Source of the DNA: Rhizobium sp. Q54 | Lineage (GTDB): Bacteria > Pseudomonadota > Alphaproteobacteria > Rhizobiales > Beijerinckiaceae | Length of the DNA: 27,041 nt | Assembly: GCA_945903655.1 (NCBI GenBank) | Contig: CAMDOY010000006.1 | Location: 1-27,041 of the forward strand | Reading direction: 5' to 3' | Shown here: positions 17,361 to 26,006 of the stretch, piece by piece | Position numbering within the stretch: the first letter of the stretch is position 1 | How the letters are laid out: the number at the start of each line of letters is the position of its first letter | Notes under the pieces: generated by a model | What the model saw: only the letters and a program-made list of their open reading frames with translations | Database searches by the model: none | Told to the model about the DNA's origin: nothing | Made by a program: the position numbers and the translations under genes

Positions 17361-17773
17361 GCGCGCAGGCGACCCTTGTGGACATCGCCATCGGCCTTGG
17401 CTGCCGCAAGGGCGTCAGCGGCGAGGCCATCGCGAGCCTTGTGCGCGAGGCTTTGGCGCGCATCGAGCAGACGGGCGCCGCCGCGCTTTTCACTGTGGAT
17501 GGCAAGCGCGCCGAGGCAGGTCTTGCGCAGGCTGCGCAGGCGCTCGCCATGCCCCTGCATTTTCTCACCCAAGAGGCGCTGGCGGCGGTGGCTGATCTCG
17601 CGCAGACGCGCTCGCCCCGTGTGGAGGCTCTTTTCGGCGTGCCATCGGTGGCCGAGACCGCCGCGCTTGCGGGCGCAGGTGCGGGCGCTGTGCTGATCCT
17701 GCCCCGTATCGCCCGCGACAACGTCACCTGCGCCATCGCGCGGACTGCGCTGATGAAGGAGGCCACGCCATGA
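17357..17773 (+). CDS. cobE: CobE / CbiG C-terminal-domain protein
   Basis: This 138-residue protein is a stand-alone version of the CbiG C-terminal domain, with the signature IGLGCRKGVSGEAI (12-25) and SVAETAALAGAGAGAVLILPR. CobE is conserved in aerobic cobalamin operons, but its exact step is poorly defined; it is thought to assist around precorrin-4/5. It overlaps cobL by ATGA at the start and cobM by ATGA at the stop. The upstream open frame to 17048 is a shadow within cobL. Confidence 0.88.
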   Translation: MSAQATLVDIAIGLGCRKGVSGEAIASLVREALARIEQTGAAALFTVDGKRAEAGLAQAAQALAMPLHFLTQEALAAVADLAQTRSPRVEALFGVPSVAETAALAGAGAGAVLILPRIARDNVTCAIARTALMKEATP

Positions 17774-18546
17774 CGGTCCATTTCATCGGCGCTGGGCCGG
17801 GGGCGCCCGATCTCATCACGGTTCGTGGACGCGATCTCGTGGCGCGCTGTCCGGTGTGTCTCTATGCGGGCTCGCTTGTGCCGAAGGAGATTCTGGATTT
17901 CTGCCCGCCCGGCGCGCGCATCATCAACACCGCCGCGCTCTCGCTAGAGAACATCGGCGCCGAATTCCGCACCGCCATGGAGCGGGGCGAGGATGTGGCG
18001 CGGCTGCATTCAGGCGATCTGTCGGTCTGGAGCGCCATGGGCGAGCAGATCCGGCTACTGAACACGCTTGGCATCCCCTTCACCATCACGCCGGGCGTGC
18101 CCTCCTTCGCGGCTGCTGCGGCGGCGCTGGGCTGCGAATTGACCCTGCCGGAGGTGGCCCAATCGGTGGTGCTGACGCGCACTTCGGGCCGCGCCTCCTC
18201 AATGCCCGAGGGGGAGAGTCTCGCCAATTTCGCCCGCACGGGCGCGGTGCTGGCGATCCATCTGTCGATCCACACGCTGTCTAAAGTGGTGGTGGAGTTG
18301 ATCCCCCATTATGGCGCGGATTGCCCGGCCGCCGTGGTCTATCGCGCGAGCTGGCCCGATGAGCGGATCTATCGCGGCACGCTCGCCACCATCGCGGCGC
18401 AACTGGGCGCGCAGCCCGTGGAGCGCACCGCGCTCATCATGGTGGGCCGCACGCTGGGCGCGACGGATTTTCGCAACAGCGCGCTTTATGACGGGGACTA
18501 TCAGCGCCGCTTCCGGACGCCGGGCTGGCGGGGGAGCGACGAATGA
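17770..18546 (+). CDS. cobM: Precorrin-4 C11-methyltransferase CobM
   Basis: CobM adds the C11 methyl to precorrin-4, giving precorrin-5. The 258-residue protein carries VHFIGAGPGAPDLITVRG, CLYAGSLVP, RLHSGDLSVWSAMGEQ, TPGVPSFAAAAAALG and VYRASWPDE, typical of CobM/CbiF. It overlaps cobE by 4 nt. It converges on cbiD with a 5-bp gap and no visible terminator. Confidence 0.96.
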   Translation: MTVHFIGAGPGAPDLITVRGRDLVARCPVCLYAGSLVPKEILDFCPPGARIINTAALSLENIGAEFRTAMERGEDVARLHSGDLSVWSAMGEQIRLLNTLGIPFTITPGVPSFAAAAAALGCELTLPEVAQSVVLTRTSGRASSMPEGESLANFARTGAVLAIHLSIHTLSKVVVELIPHYGADCPAAVVYRASWPDERIYRGTLATIAAQLGAQPVERTALIMVGRTLGATDFRNSALYDGDYQRRFRTPGWRGSDE

Positions 18547-18551
18547 GCGGC

Positions 18552-19664
18552 TCAACCCACAAGCTGCGGCTGTGTGGTCGCGATCACCTCACCGCTGCGA
18601 TTCACGATGGCGATGTCGAGCAGCACGCCCGAGCCGCGCAGGGCTTTTGCGGCTGTGCGCCAGCCATGGCGGGCGACCTCTGCGGCGATATCGACGCCTG
18701 CGGTTGCGCAACGGTCCAGCACCTCGTTGGCGGTGTTGGCGGTGAGCACACCAGCGGAGAGTTCTTCGCTTCCACCAGCTTCGCGCACGCGCTGCGACAG
18801 CCATGCAAGATCCACCGCGCCGCGCCGCGAATGCAGATCGAGCATGCCTTGCCCAAGCTTGGTCATCTTGGCGAAGCCCCCGCCGACAGTGACGCGCTGC
18901 ACCGGATGCTGGCGCAGATATTTCAGCATGCCCCCGACGAAATCGCCCATCTCGATCAGCGCCACATCCGGCAGGGCGAAATGGCGCTGCAGGGCCTTCT
19001 CGGAGGTGCTGCCCGTGGCGCCCGCCAGATGATCGGCGCCCACGGCGCGGGCCACGTCTATGCCGCGATGGATCGAGCTGATCCAGGCCGCGCAGGAAAA
19101 GGGCGTGACGATGCCTGTGGTGCCCAGGATCGACAGGCCGCCGACAATGCCAAGGCGCCCGTTGAGGGTGCGCTCGGCGATCTTCTCACCGCCGGGAATG
19201 GCGATTTCGATTTCTACATCCACCGGTCCGCCAAGGGCCGAAGCAGCGTCAGCGATGGCTTTGCGCATCATATCGCGGGGGACGGGGTTGATGGCGGGCT
19301 CGCCCGGCGCCAACGCCAGTCCCGGCCTTGTGACGGTGCCCACGCCCTCGCCCGCCTTGAAGGTGACGCCAGCGCCGGGCGCGCCGGGGCGGACCGTGGC
19401 GAGAATCAGCGCGCCATGGGTGACATCGGGATCATCCCCCGCATCCTTGATGACGCCCGCCTTGGCGAAGCCCGGGCCTTGTTCCGTCGTGGCCAGCGCG
19501 AAGGCCACCTGCGCCCCGTTGGGCAGTTCGATGCTCACGGGATCGGGAAAGGCGCCGCCCACCAGCGCCTCATAGGCGGCGCGGGCTGCGGCGGTGGCGC
19601 AGGCGCCCGTCGTCCAGCCTCTGCGCAATGGTCCGGGGTGCGGATCGTTCATCGGAAAATCCAT
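18552..19664 (-). CDS. cbiD: Cobalt-precorrin-5B C1-methyltransferase CbiD
   Basis: CbiD is the C1-methyltransferase of the anaerobic pathway; CobF does the equivalent step in the classical aerobic route. The 370-residue protein has the family N-terminal LRRGWTTGACATAAARAA and GILGTTGIVTPFS, HLAGATGSTSEKAL and LIEMGDFVGGMLKYL. No CobF-like gene occurs in the window, so CbiD probably supplies C1-methylation in an otherwise aerobic set. The ATG at 19664 or the one at 19652 (MNDPHPG) may be the start; neither has a strong ribosome binding site. It is on the minus strand, convergent with cobM and divergent from cobB, with 50 bp between starts. Confidence 0.94.
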   Translation of the reverse strand: MDFPMNDPHPGPLRRGWTTGACATAAARAAYEALVGGAFPDPVSIELPNGAQVAFALATTEQGPGFAKAGVIKDAGDDPDVTHGALILATVRPGAPGAGVTFKAGEGVGTVTRPGLALAPGEPAINPVPRDMMRKAIADAASALGGPVDVEIEIAIPGGEKIAERTLNGRLGIVGGLSILGTTGIVTPFSCAAWISSIHRGIDVARAVGADHLAGATGSTSEKALQRHFALPDVALIEMGDFVGGMLKYLRQHPVQRVTVGGGFAKMTKLGQGMLDLHSRRGAVDLAWLSQRVREAGGSEELSAGVLTANTANEVLDRCATAGVDIAAEVARHGWRTAAKALRGSGVLLDIAIVNRSGEVIATTQPQLVG

Positions 19665-19714
19665 AGCGAATCGGCGCCCATCAGGGAAGAAACTCTTGTG
19701 GGGAGGGCGCGCGC

Positions 19715-21073
19715 ATGAATTTTGAGCAGGCAGGGACGCCCGGCCTCGTCATCGCGGCGCCCCGCTCCTCCAGCGGCAAGACCACGCTGACGCTTGGCCT
19801 GTTGCGCGCCTTTACGCGCCGGGGCGTGCGGGTGCGCGGGCTGAAATGCGGGCCTGACTACATCGATCCGGCCTTTCATGGGGTGGCGGCGGGGCGCTCC
19901 AGCCTCAACCTCGACGCCTGGGCCATGGAGCCCGCTCTGCTGGCCGCGCTCGCCGTGGAGGCGGGGCAGGGTGCGGACCTCACGCTTTGCGAGGGGCTGA
20001 TGGGGCTCTTTGATGGCGTGCCCGCGCCGGAGGGGCGCAGCGGCTCCTCCGTCGATGTTGCGGCGGCCACGAGTTGGCCGGTGTTGCTGGTGCTGGATGT
20101 GAGCGGCCAGTCGCAGTCCGCCGGCGCCATCGTGCAGGGCTGCGTGAGCTATGATCCGCGCATCAGCATTGCGGGCGTCATCCTCAACAAGGTTGGCAGC
20201 GAGCGGCATCGGCGCCTTGTCACCGACGCCATTATCCGCACGGGCGTGCCGGTGCTGGGCTCCATTCCGCGCGATGGACAGGTGAGCCTGCCCGAGCGGC
20301 ATCTGGGCCTTGTGCAAGCCAGCGAGACGCAGGGCCTCGCACCAATCCTAGACCGCATGGCCGATCTGGTGGAGGCCCATGTGGATCTCGCCGCCATCCG
20401 CGCCGTTGCGCTTGCGCCCCGGGCCGCCGCGCCCCATGCGGGTCTGGCGCTGCCGCCGCCGGGCCAGCGCATCGCGCTCGCCCGCGACGTCGCTTTCTCT
20501 TTCGTCTATGCGCATCATCTGGAAGGCTGGCGCAAGGCGGGGGCGGAAATCGTGCCCTTCTCGCCCCTGCGCGATGAGGCGCCTTCGCCCGATTGCGACG
20601 TCTGCTGGCTGCCGGGCGGCTATCCCGAGCTGCATGCGCAGGTGCTATCGAACGCGCAAAACTTCCTTAGCGGCCTTCGCGCCTTTGCCCAGCACAAGCC
20701 GGTGCATGGGGAGTGCGGCGGCTACATGACGCTGGGCGCGAGCCTCACCGACGCCAGCGGGCAAGAATGGCCGATGGCGGGCTTGCTGGATGTGAAGACC
20801 AGTTTCGCCAAACGCAAAATGAACCTCGGCTATCGCGATGTGACTCTGCTGCAGGATGGCCGCCTGGGCGCCAAAGGCGCGCGGTTGCGCGGCCACGAGT
20901 TTCACTATGCGACGATCACCGAGCAGGGCCAGGATGAGCCGCTCGCTATGGCGCGCGACGCCTATGGCTCCGCGCCCACGCCGTCGGGCAGTCGGCGCGG
21001 GCAGGTGAGCGGGTCATTCTTTCATGTGGTGGCGCAGGCGCCGGACGAGGGGGGCGGGCATGGCGATGCATGA
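19715..21073 (+). CDS. cobB: Hydrogenobyrinic/cobyrinic acid a,c-diamide synthase CobB (CbiA family)
   Basis: CobB uses glutamine and ATP to amidate the a and c side chains before cobalt insertion. The 452-residue protein has an N-terminal ATP-binding domain with APRSSSGKTT (15-24) and KCGPDYIDPAFH, and a C-terminal glutamine amidotransferase domain with Cys334 in GECGGYMTLG and His394/His397 in GHEFHY. GGGGAGGG about 8 nt before the ATG supports the start. It overlaps the downstream permease gene by 14 bp. Confidence 0.96.
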   Translation: MNFEQAGTPGLVIAAPRSSSGKTTLTLGLLRAFTRRGVRVRGLKCGPDYIDPAFHGVAAGRSSLNLDAWAMEPALLAALAVEAGQGADLTLCEGLMGLFDGVPAPEGRSGSSVDVAAATSWPVLLVLDVSGQSQSAGAIVQGCVSYDPRISIAGVILNKVGSERHRRLVTDAIIRTGVPVLGSIPRDGQVSLPERHLGLVQASETQGLAPILDRMADLVEAHVDLAAIRAVALAPRAAAPHAGLALPPPGQRIALARDVAFSFVYAHHLEGWRKAGAEIVPFSPLRDEAPSPDCDVCWLPGGYPELHAQVLSNAQNFLSGLRAFAQHKPVHGECGGYMTLGASLTDASGQEWPMAGLLDVKTSFAKRKMNLGYRDVTLLQDGRLGAKGARLRGHEFHYATITEQGQDEPLAMARDAYGSAPTPSGSRRGQVSGSFFHVVAQAPDEGGGHGDA

Positions 21074-22115
21074 AGAACCGCGCGGCTTGGTTGCGATGCG
21101 CGCTTCCATCTCGCTCAAGCAGCGGATCGCGCTGATGTTCGTTCCGCTCATCGCGGCCAACATTGCTGTGTGGATCTGGGCGCTCGCCGCCTTCCACGAT
21201 CATCCGGTGCTGCTGGGCACCTGCGCGCTGGCCTACGTGCTGGGCCTGCGCCACGCTGTCGATCCCGACCATATCGCAGCCATCGACAATGTGACGCGCA
21301 AATTGATGCAGGAGAAACGCCAGCCCGTTTCCGTGGGGCTTTGGTTCGCGCTGGGCCATTCGGCGCTTATCTGCATCGCGGTTGGGGGCATCGCTTTCAC
21401 CGCCACGTCCCTGTCAGATGAACGTTTCGCGAACTGGCGCGAGATCGGCGGCGTCATCAGCACTGTTTGCTCTGCGCTGTTCCTCTTCACCATCGCGGTC
21501 TTCAACATGGTGGTGCTCGTCAATGTCTGGAAGACATACCGCGCGCTGCAGCGCACCGGGCGCTATGAGGAAGACCAGCTTGAAAACATCCTCAAGGGCC
21601 GGGGTTTTCTGGCGCGGTTGATGCAACCGCTGTTCAGGCTCATCTCGAAGAGCTGGCATATGGCGCCGCTGGGATTCCTTTTCGGTCTTGGCTTCGATAC
21701 CGCCACCGAGATCAGCCTCTTCAGCATCGCCGCCACCGAATCCGCGCGCGGCTTCTCATCCGCCTCCATCATGATCTTTCCGCTGCTCTTCACGGCGGGC
21801 ATGGCGCTGATCGACACGCTGGACGGCGTCTTGATGCTCGGCGCCTACCAGTGGGCGACGGTGCAGCCGCGCCGCAAGCTGATTTACAATCTGGTCATCA
21901 CCGCCCTGTCGGTCGCCGTCGCCCTGTTCATCGGCTTGCTGGAGACGCTGGCCCTGTTCGGCGCCAAGCTCGAACTTACCGAGGGCTTCTGGAGCGTGGT
22001 CGCCGCGCTCAACGCCTGGTATGGGGATCTCGGCTTTGTGATCGTCGCGCTCTTTGCTGCGGTCTGGCTCGGCGCGTGGCTGTTCTATCGCTCGAAGCGG
22101 ATGGCCCTGTCATGA
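21060..22115 (+). CDS. NiCoT-family nickel/cobalt permease
   Basis: This inner-membrane Ni2+/Co2+ uptake permease (HoxN/NixA/NicT family) probably supplies cobalt to CobN given its position. The 351-residue protein has several hydrophobic helices and the family signatures LGLRHAVDPDHIAAIDNVTRKL (second helix), LWFALGHSALI and FLFGLGFDTATEISL. The metal motif reads HAVDPDHI rather than the more usual HAxDADHI. The ATG at 21060, preceded by GAGGGGGGCGGG, is preferred to the upstream open frame at 21024 and the ATG at 21066. It lies between cobB (14-bp overlap) and cobP (ATGA overlap). Ion preference cannot be read from sequence alone. Confidence 0.92.
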   Translation: MAMHEEPRGLVAMRASISLKQRIALMFVPLIAANIAVWIWALAAFHDHPVLLGTCALAYVLGLRHAVDPDHIAAIDNVTRKLMQEKRQPVSVGLWFALGHSALICIAVGGIAFTATSLSDERFANWREIGGVISTVCSALFLFTIAVFNMVVLVNVWKTYRALQRTGRYEEDQLENILKGRGFLARLMQPLFRLISKSWHMAPLGFLFGLGFDTATEISLFSIAATESARGFSSASIMIFPLLFTAGMALIDTLDGVLMLGAYQWATVQPRRKLIYNLVITALSVAVALFIGLLETLALFGAKLELTEGFWSVVAALNAWYGDLGFVIVALFAAVWLGAWLFYRSKRMALS

Positions 22116-22615
22116 GCTTCACCCTTGTGCTGGGCGGCGCGCGGTCGGGCAAGAGCCGCCATGCCGAAGAATTGATCGAGGCCCATCCGGCGCCCTGGAC
22201 CTATATCGCCACCGCGCAAGCATGGGATGATGAAATGCGCGCGCGCATCAGCCTGCACCGCGCCCGCCGCCCGCAGGGCTGGATCACCGTGGACGCGCCC
22301 ATCGCCTTGCCCGACGCCATCCGCAACGCCGATCATGGGCAACCGATTCTCGTGGATTGCCTGACGCTCTGGCTCACCAATGTGATGCTGGCGGACGCCG
22401 ATGTTGCTGCAGCGCGCGAGGATTTGCTCGCCGTCTGCCGCGCCGTCGCCTCACCGCTCGTTCTTGTGAGCAGCGAGGTAGGGTTTGGCATCGTGCCCGA
22501 CAATGCGCTGGCCCGGCGCTTTCGCGACGAATTGGGCACGCTCAACCAGGCGCTGGCGCGGGAGGCCGCCCATGTGGTCCTCACCGTCGCGGGCCTTCCG
22601 CTGAAGGTGAAATGA
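22112..22615 (+). CDS. cobP: Adenosylcobinamide kinase / adenosylcobinamide-phosphate guanylyltransferase (CobP/CobU)
   Basis: This bifunctional enzyme phosphorylates adenosylcobinamide and then transfers GMP, activating it for lower-ligand attachment. The 167-residue protein has the Walker A LGGARSGKS (7-15), YIATAQAWDDEMRARISLHRARRP, VDCLTLWLTNVM, SSEVGFGIVPDNALARRFRD and the C-terminal VAGLPLKVK. It is close to the normal length. Its ATG overlaps the permease stop. It is the last cobalamin gene seen on the plus strand; 62 bp later a different operon starts. Confidence 0.95.
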   Translation: MSFTLVLGGARSGKSRHAEELIEAHPAPWTYIATAQAWDDEMRARISLHRARRPQGWITVDAPIALPDAIRNADHGQPILVDCLTLWLTNVMLADADVAAAREDLLAVCRAVASPLVLVSSEVGFGIVPDNALARRFRDELGTLNQALAREAAHVVLTVAGLPLKVK

Positions 22616-22677
22616 GGCGCTTGCATTGGGCGGCGGGTTATTCCACTTTGCGGCGGACTGAACAAAGGATCCGCCCC

Positions 22678-23643
22678 ATGACTGCGAACCGCACTTCCCT
22701 TGTTTCCATCTTCGCCGCGTTTGGCGCGCTGGCGCTGGCGGCCTTGCCTGCGCAGGCGCAGACCAAAGTGACCGGCGGCGTCGCGGCCTATAATGAGGCG
22801 CTGCTGCCCGTCTTCGCGGCGCGCGATCTTGGCTATCTCGAAAAAGAGGGCATCACCCTCGACCTCGTCGATTTCAAGGGTGGCGGCCCCGCCGTGCAGG
22901 CCCTGGCGGGCGGCAGCATCGACATCTGCTTCTGCGCTGCCGATCACGTCATTCGCCTGCGCGCGCGCAAGCAGCCCGCGCAAATCCTCATTGGGCTCGA
23001 CGCCTTTCATTCTTATGCGCTGATCGCCAAGGCGGACGCGCCTTTCAAGGATCTGGCGGGGCTCAAGGGCAAGCGCGTCGGCATCACCTCGCCGGGCAGC
23101 CTGACCGACAACACCATTCGCTTTTCCATGAAGGATCTGGGCCTTAACCCCGACCGCGATTTCGAAATTACGGGCGCGGGCGGCGGCGCCAGCATGCAGG
23201 CGGCCATCGATTCCGGTCAGGTCGCCGCTGGCATGGTGATCCTGACGGACATGGCGAACATGTTCCAGAAACAGGGCGCCTACAAGGTCGTGCTGGACTA
23301 TCGCCAGTTGCCCTATCCCTCCTTCGCTGCGCTGTCGCTGGAAAGCTTCGTGAAGAACAAGCCGGCCGCCGCCAAGGGCTTTGTGCGCGCAGTCGCCAAG
23401 GCCATTGACGCCCTGGAGAAGGATCCGGAACTGGCGAAGCAGCAACTCGCCAAGATGTTCCCGAACTTCTCGCCCGCTCTGGTGGCGGAGGTCGCCAAAA
23501 GCGCCGTCGAGCGCACGCCCAAGGGCGGCGTGGTCAGCGCAGAATCCATCGACAATCTGAACAAGATCGTGCTGGCGACCGACGACACGGTGAAAGCTGT
23601 GACTCTTCGGGAAGCCTTCGACGCCTCCTTGTTGAAGGATTGA
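22678..23643 (+). CDS. ABC transporter periplasmic substrate-binding protein (NMT1/TauA/SsuA-like)
   Basis: A Sec signal peptide (residues 1-27, AQA-Q cleavage) leads a 321-residue type II periplasmic binding protein resembling the NitT/TauT group. It shows YNEALLPVFAARDLGYLEKEGI near the mature N-terminus, GGGPAVQALAGGSIDICFC, LKGKRVGITSPGSLTDNTIRF and GAGGGASMQAAIDSGQ. The ligand cannot be inferred; the group binds sulfonates, nitrate, pyrimidine precursors and aromatic acids. AAAGGAT precedes the ATG. It is followed after 2 nt by the molybdenum-hydroxylase genes, so it probably captures the substrate for that enzyme. No permease or ATPase gene is visible before the window ends. Confidence 0.85.
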   Translation: MTANRTSLVSIFAAFGALALAALPAQAQTKVTGGVAAYNEALLPVFAARDLGYLEKEGITLDLVDFKGGGPAVQALAGGSIDICFCAADHVIRLRARKQPAQILIGLDAFHSYALIAKADAPFKDLAGLKGKRVGITSPGSLTDNTIRFSMKDLGLNPDRDFEITGAGGGASMQAAIDSGQVAAGMVILTDMANMFQKQGAYKVVLDYRQLPYPSFAALSLESFVKNKPAAAKGFVRAVAKAIDALEKDPELAKQQLAKMFPNFSPALVAEVAKSAVERTPKGGVVSAESIDNLNKIVLATDDTVKAVTLREAFDASLLKD

Positions 23644-23645
23644 TC

Positions 23646-26006
23646 ATGAGCGAGGGGCATGAGGCGGGCGGCTGGATCGGGCGTAGCGCGGCGCGGGTGG
23701 AGGATCATGTGTTGCTGCGCGGCGGCGCGCGGTTTCTTGATGATATCGTCATGCCCGATCTCGCCGAAGCCACCTTCGTGCGCAGCCCGCTCGCCCATGG
23801 GCTGATCCGCAGCATCAATTGCGAGGCGGCTCGCGCATTGCCCGGCGTTCACGCGGTCTATGTTTTCGCCGATCTGCGGCGCGTGCTCATGCAGGACTAC
23901 ATACCCCAGGCGCTGCCTGCGGGCGGTTTGCGTTTTGACGTCGATCCGCCCTGCCTCGCCATTGATGAAGTCTGCTATGTGGGCGAGCCCGTCGCCATGG
24001 TCGTCGCGACCTCGCGGCGTATTGCTGAAGATGCGGCGGCGCTGGTGGAGCTTGATATTGAAGCGCTGCCTGTGCTGGTCGATCCCGTGGAGGGGTTGCA
24101 ACAGGGCGCGCCGAAGGTGCGGCTCTCCTGCCCCGACAATCTCGTGGCGCGCACCAAGGTGGATTACGGCGATGTGGAGGGCGCCTTTGAGGGCGCGGCC
24201 CATGTGGTGCGCGAGCAGTTTCGCCTGAACAAGGGCGGCGGCCATCCCATGGAGCTGCGCGGCGTCGTGGCGCGCCATGACGAGATCACGGATCAACTGA
24301 CCCTGTGGAACTCCACCCAGATGCCGCACCGCGCCAAGGCGTTATTGGTGGCGTCGCTGGGCCTCGCCGAGCATCAGGTGCGCGTGGTGACGCCGGAGGT
24401 CGGCGGCGGCTTTGGCACCAAGGCCGTGTTCCACCCGGAAGAGCTCGCCGTGCCCGCTGCGGCGCTGCTGCTCAAGCGTCCGATCAAATGGGTGGAGGAT
24501 CGCTTCGAGAGCTTCACCGCCAGCAGTGGCGAGCGCGAGCAGATCTGGACTGTGGAAGGCGCTTTTGACGCTGACGGGCGCCTGCGGGGCATTCGGGGAA
24601 CGCTGGTCTACGACCATGGCGCCGCCACGCCCTATGGCATTGCGCTGCCCTTCAACGCCGCGACCAATCTCATCGGGCCCTATATTCTGCCCGCCTATCG
24701 CATGCTCATTGATCTGTGCCTGACCAACAAGACGCCCGCCGCCCCCACGCGCGGCGCGGGCCGTCCGCAGGGCACCTTCGTGATGGAGCGCCTGCTGGAC
24801 CGCATGGCCCTGCAACTGGGCCTGGCGCGCGATGAAATCCGCCGCCGCAACATGATCGCGCCCGCGCAGATGCCCTACACCATTCCCGTCAAGCAGCGCG
24901 ATGGCAGCTTGATGGTCTATGACAGCGGGGATTATCCGCAGTGCCAGGTGATGGCGCTGAAAGCCGCTGGCTGGGAGGATTTTCCGCAGCGCCAGAAAGA
25001 GGCGCGCAAGCAGGGCCGCTTCATTGGTCTGGGCCTCGCCAATTACGTGGAGGCGACGGGGCGCGGGCCTTTCGAGAGCGTGAGCATCAGCGTCGGCCCC
25101 TCCGGCCAGGTCATTGTCTCCAGCGGCGCCACCGCCCAGGGGCAGGGCGTGAAGACCATGCTGGCGCAGGTGGTGGCGCAGGTGCTGGGCGTGGCCCCCG
25201 AGACGATTCATGTCGTCGTCGGCGACACCTCGGCGACCCCCGCAGGCCTTGGCGCCTATGCGAGCAGGCAAGCCGTCACCGCAGGCAATGCGGCCTTTGC
25301 GGCGGCGACACTGCTGGCGAACAAGGCGAAGATAGCGGCTTCCGAATTGCTCGAAGCCGCCGTCGATGATCTCGTCATTCGCGATGGCGTCGTGGAGGTG
25401 AAGGGGGTGCCGGGCCATGGCAAGAGCCTCACGCAGATCGCGCGTGCGCTGGCGGGCACGCCGGGCTTCGCGCTGCCGGGCAATCTGCCGCCGGGGCTTT
25501 CCGCCGCTTCCGATTTCATGACCTCGGGGTTGAGTTACACCAACGGCTGTCATCTCGCCGAAGTCGAGGTGGATCCCGACACCGGCGGCGTCAAGATCCT
25601 GCGCTATGTGGTGGTGCATGACTGCGGCCGCATGATCAATCCCATGATGGTGGAGGGGCAGATTCTCGGCGGCGTCATCCATGGCATTGGCATGACGCTC
25701 TTCGAATGGATGCGCTATGATCGCGAAGGCCAGCCCCTGACCGTCACCCTCGCCGATTATCTGCTGCCGACGTCTGACGTGGTGCCGCGTCTGGAAATCC
25801 TCCATCTGGAATCCCCAACGCCGCTCAATCCGCTGGGCGTCAAGGGCGCGGCGGAGAGCGGCACCATTGGCGCGCCCGCGACCATCATTTCCGCGATTGA
25901 AGACGCGCTGCGCCCCCTCGATATTCGCGTGAGCCAGTTGCCGCTGACGCCGCCGCAGTTGCGCAGGCTGATCCGCGCCGCACAAGCTTCGGAGATGGTC
26001 GCATGA
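23646..26006 (+). CDS. Molybdenum hydroxylase large subunit (xanthine dehydrogenase / CoxL family, molybdopterin-binding)
   Basis: This 786-residue Mo-cofactor subunit of a three-subunit hydroxylase follows the family order: GRSAARVEDHVLLRGGARFLDD at the N-terminus, DEVCYVGEPVAMVVA, EVGGGFGTK (GGGFG at 253-257), an active-site loop APTRGAGRPQG (366-376), the cofactor segment ATAQGQGVKTML and the catalytic Glu737 in GVKGAAESGTIG. The loop lacks the AYRCSFR of true form I CO dehydrogenases, so CO oxidation is unlikely. It probably hydroxylates a heterocycle, purine or aldehyde. The ATG at 23646 follows AAGGA; the TTG two codons earlier is less likely. The stop overlaps the FAD-subunit ATG by 4 nt. 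Confidence 0.92.
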   Translation: MSEGHEAGGWIGRSAARVEDHVLLRGGARFLDDIVMPDLAEATFVRSPLAHGLIRSINCEAARALPGVHAVYVFADLRRVLMQDYIPQALPAGGLRFDVDPPCLAIDEVCYVGEPVAMVVATSRRIAEDAAALVELDIEALPVLVDPVEGLQQGAPKVRLSCPDNLVARTKVDYGDVEGAFEGAAHVVREQFRLNKGGGHPMELRGVVARHDEITDQLTLWNSTQMPHRAKALLVASLGLAEHQVRVVTPEVGGGFGTKAVFHPEELAVPAAALLLKRPIKWVEDRFESFTASSGEREQIWTVEGAFDADGRLRGIRGTLVYDHGAATPYGIALPFNAATNLIGPYILPAYRMLIDLCLTNKTPAAPTRGAGRPQGTFVMERLLDRMALQLGLARDEIRRRNMIAPAQMPYTIPVKQRDGSLMVYDSGDYPQCQVMALKAAGWEDFPQRQKEARKQGRFIGLGLANYVEATGRGPFESVSISVGPSGQVIVSSGATAQGQGVKTMLAQVVAQVLGVAPETIHVVVGDTSATPAGLGAYASRQAVTAGNAAFAAATLLANKAKIAASELLEAAVDDLVIRDGVVEVKGVPGHGKSLTQIARALAGTPGFALPGNLPPGLSAASDFMTSGLSYTNGCHLAEVEVDPDTGGVKILRYVVVHDCGRMINPMMVEGQILGGVIHGIGMTLFEWMRYDREGQPLTVTLADYLLPTSDVVPRLEILHLESPTPLNPLGVKGAAESGTIGAPATIISAIEDALRPLDIRVSQLPLTPPQLRRLIRAAQASEMVA

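Noticed and set aside
18540..18560. Terminator between convergent cobM and cbiD, and likewise between the sulfatase and cobC (2689-2696)
   Set aside because: Only 5-6 bp gaps and no hairpin followed by a T-run could be found.
22616..22677. Possible promoter before the substrate-binding protein gene (TTGCAT at 22621)
   Set aside because: No acceptable -10 element at 16-19 nt spacing; only the ribosome binding site AAAGGAT is convincing.
24342..25985. Open frame of 547 codons antisense to the molybdenum hydroxylase large subunit
   Set aside because: It is the mirror of a conserved coding frame in high-GC DNA; the translation is His/Arg/Gly-rich with no motif.
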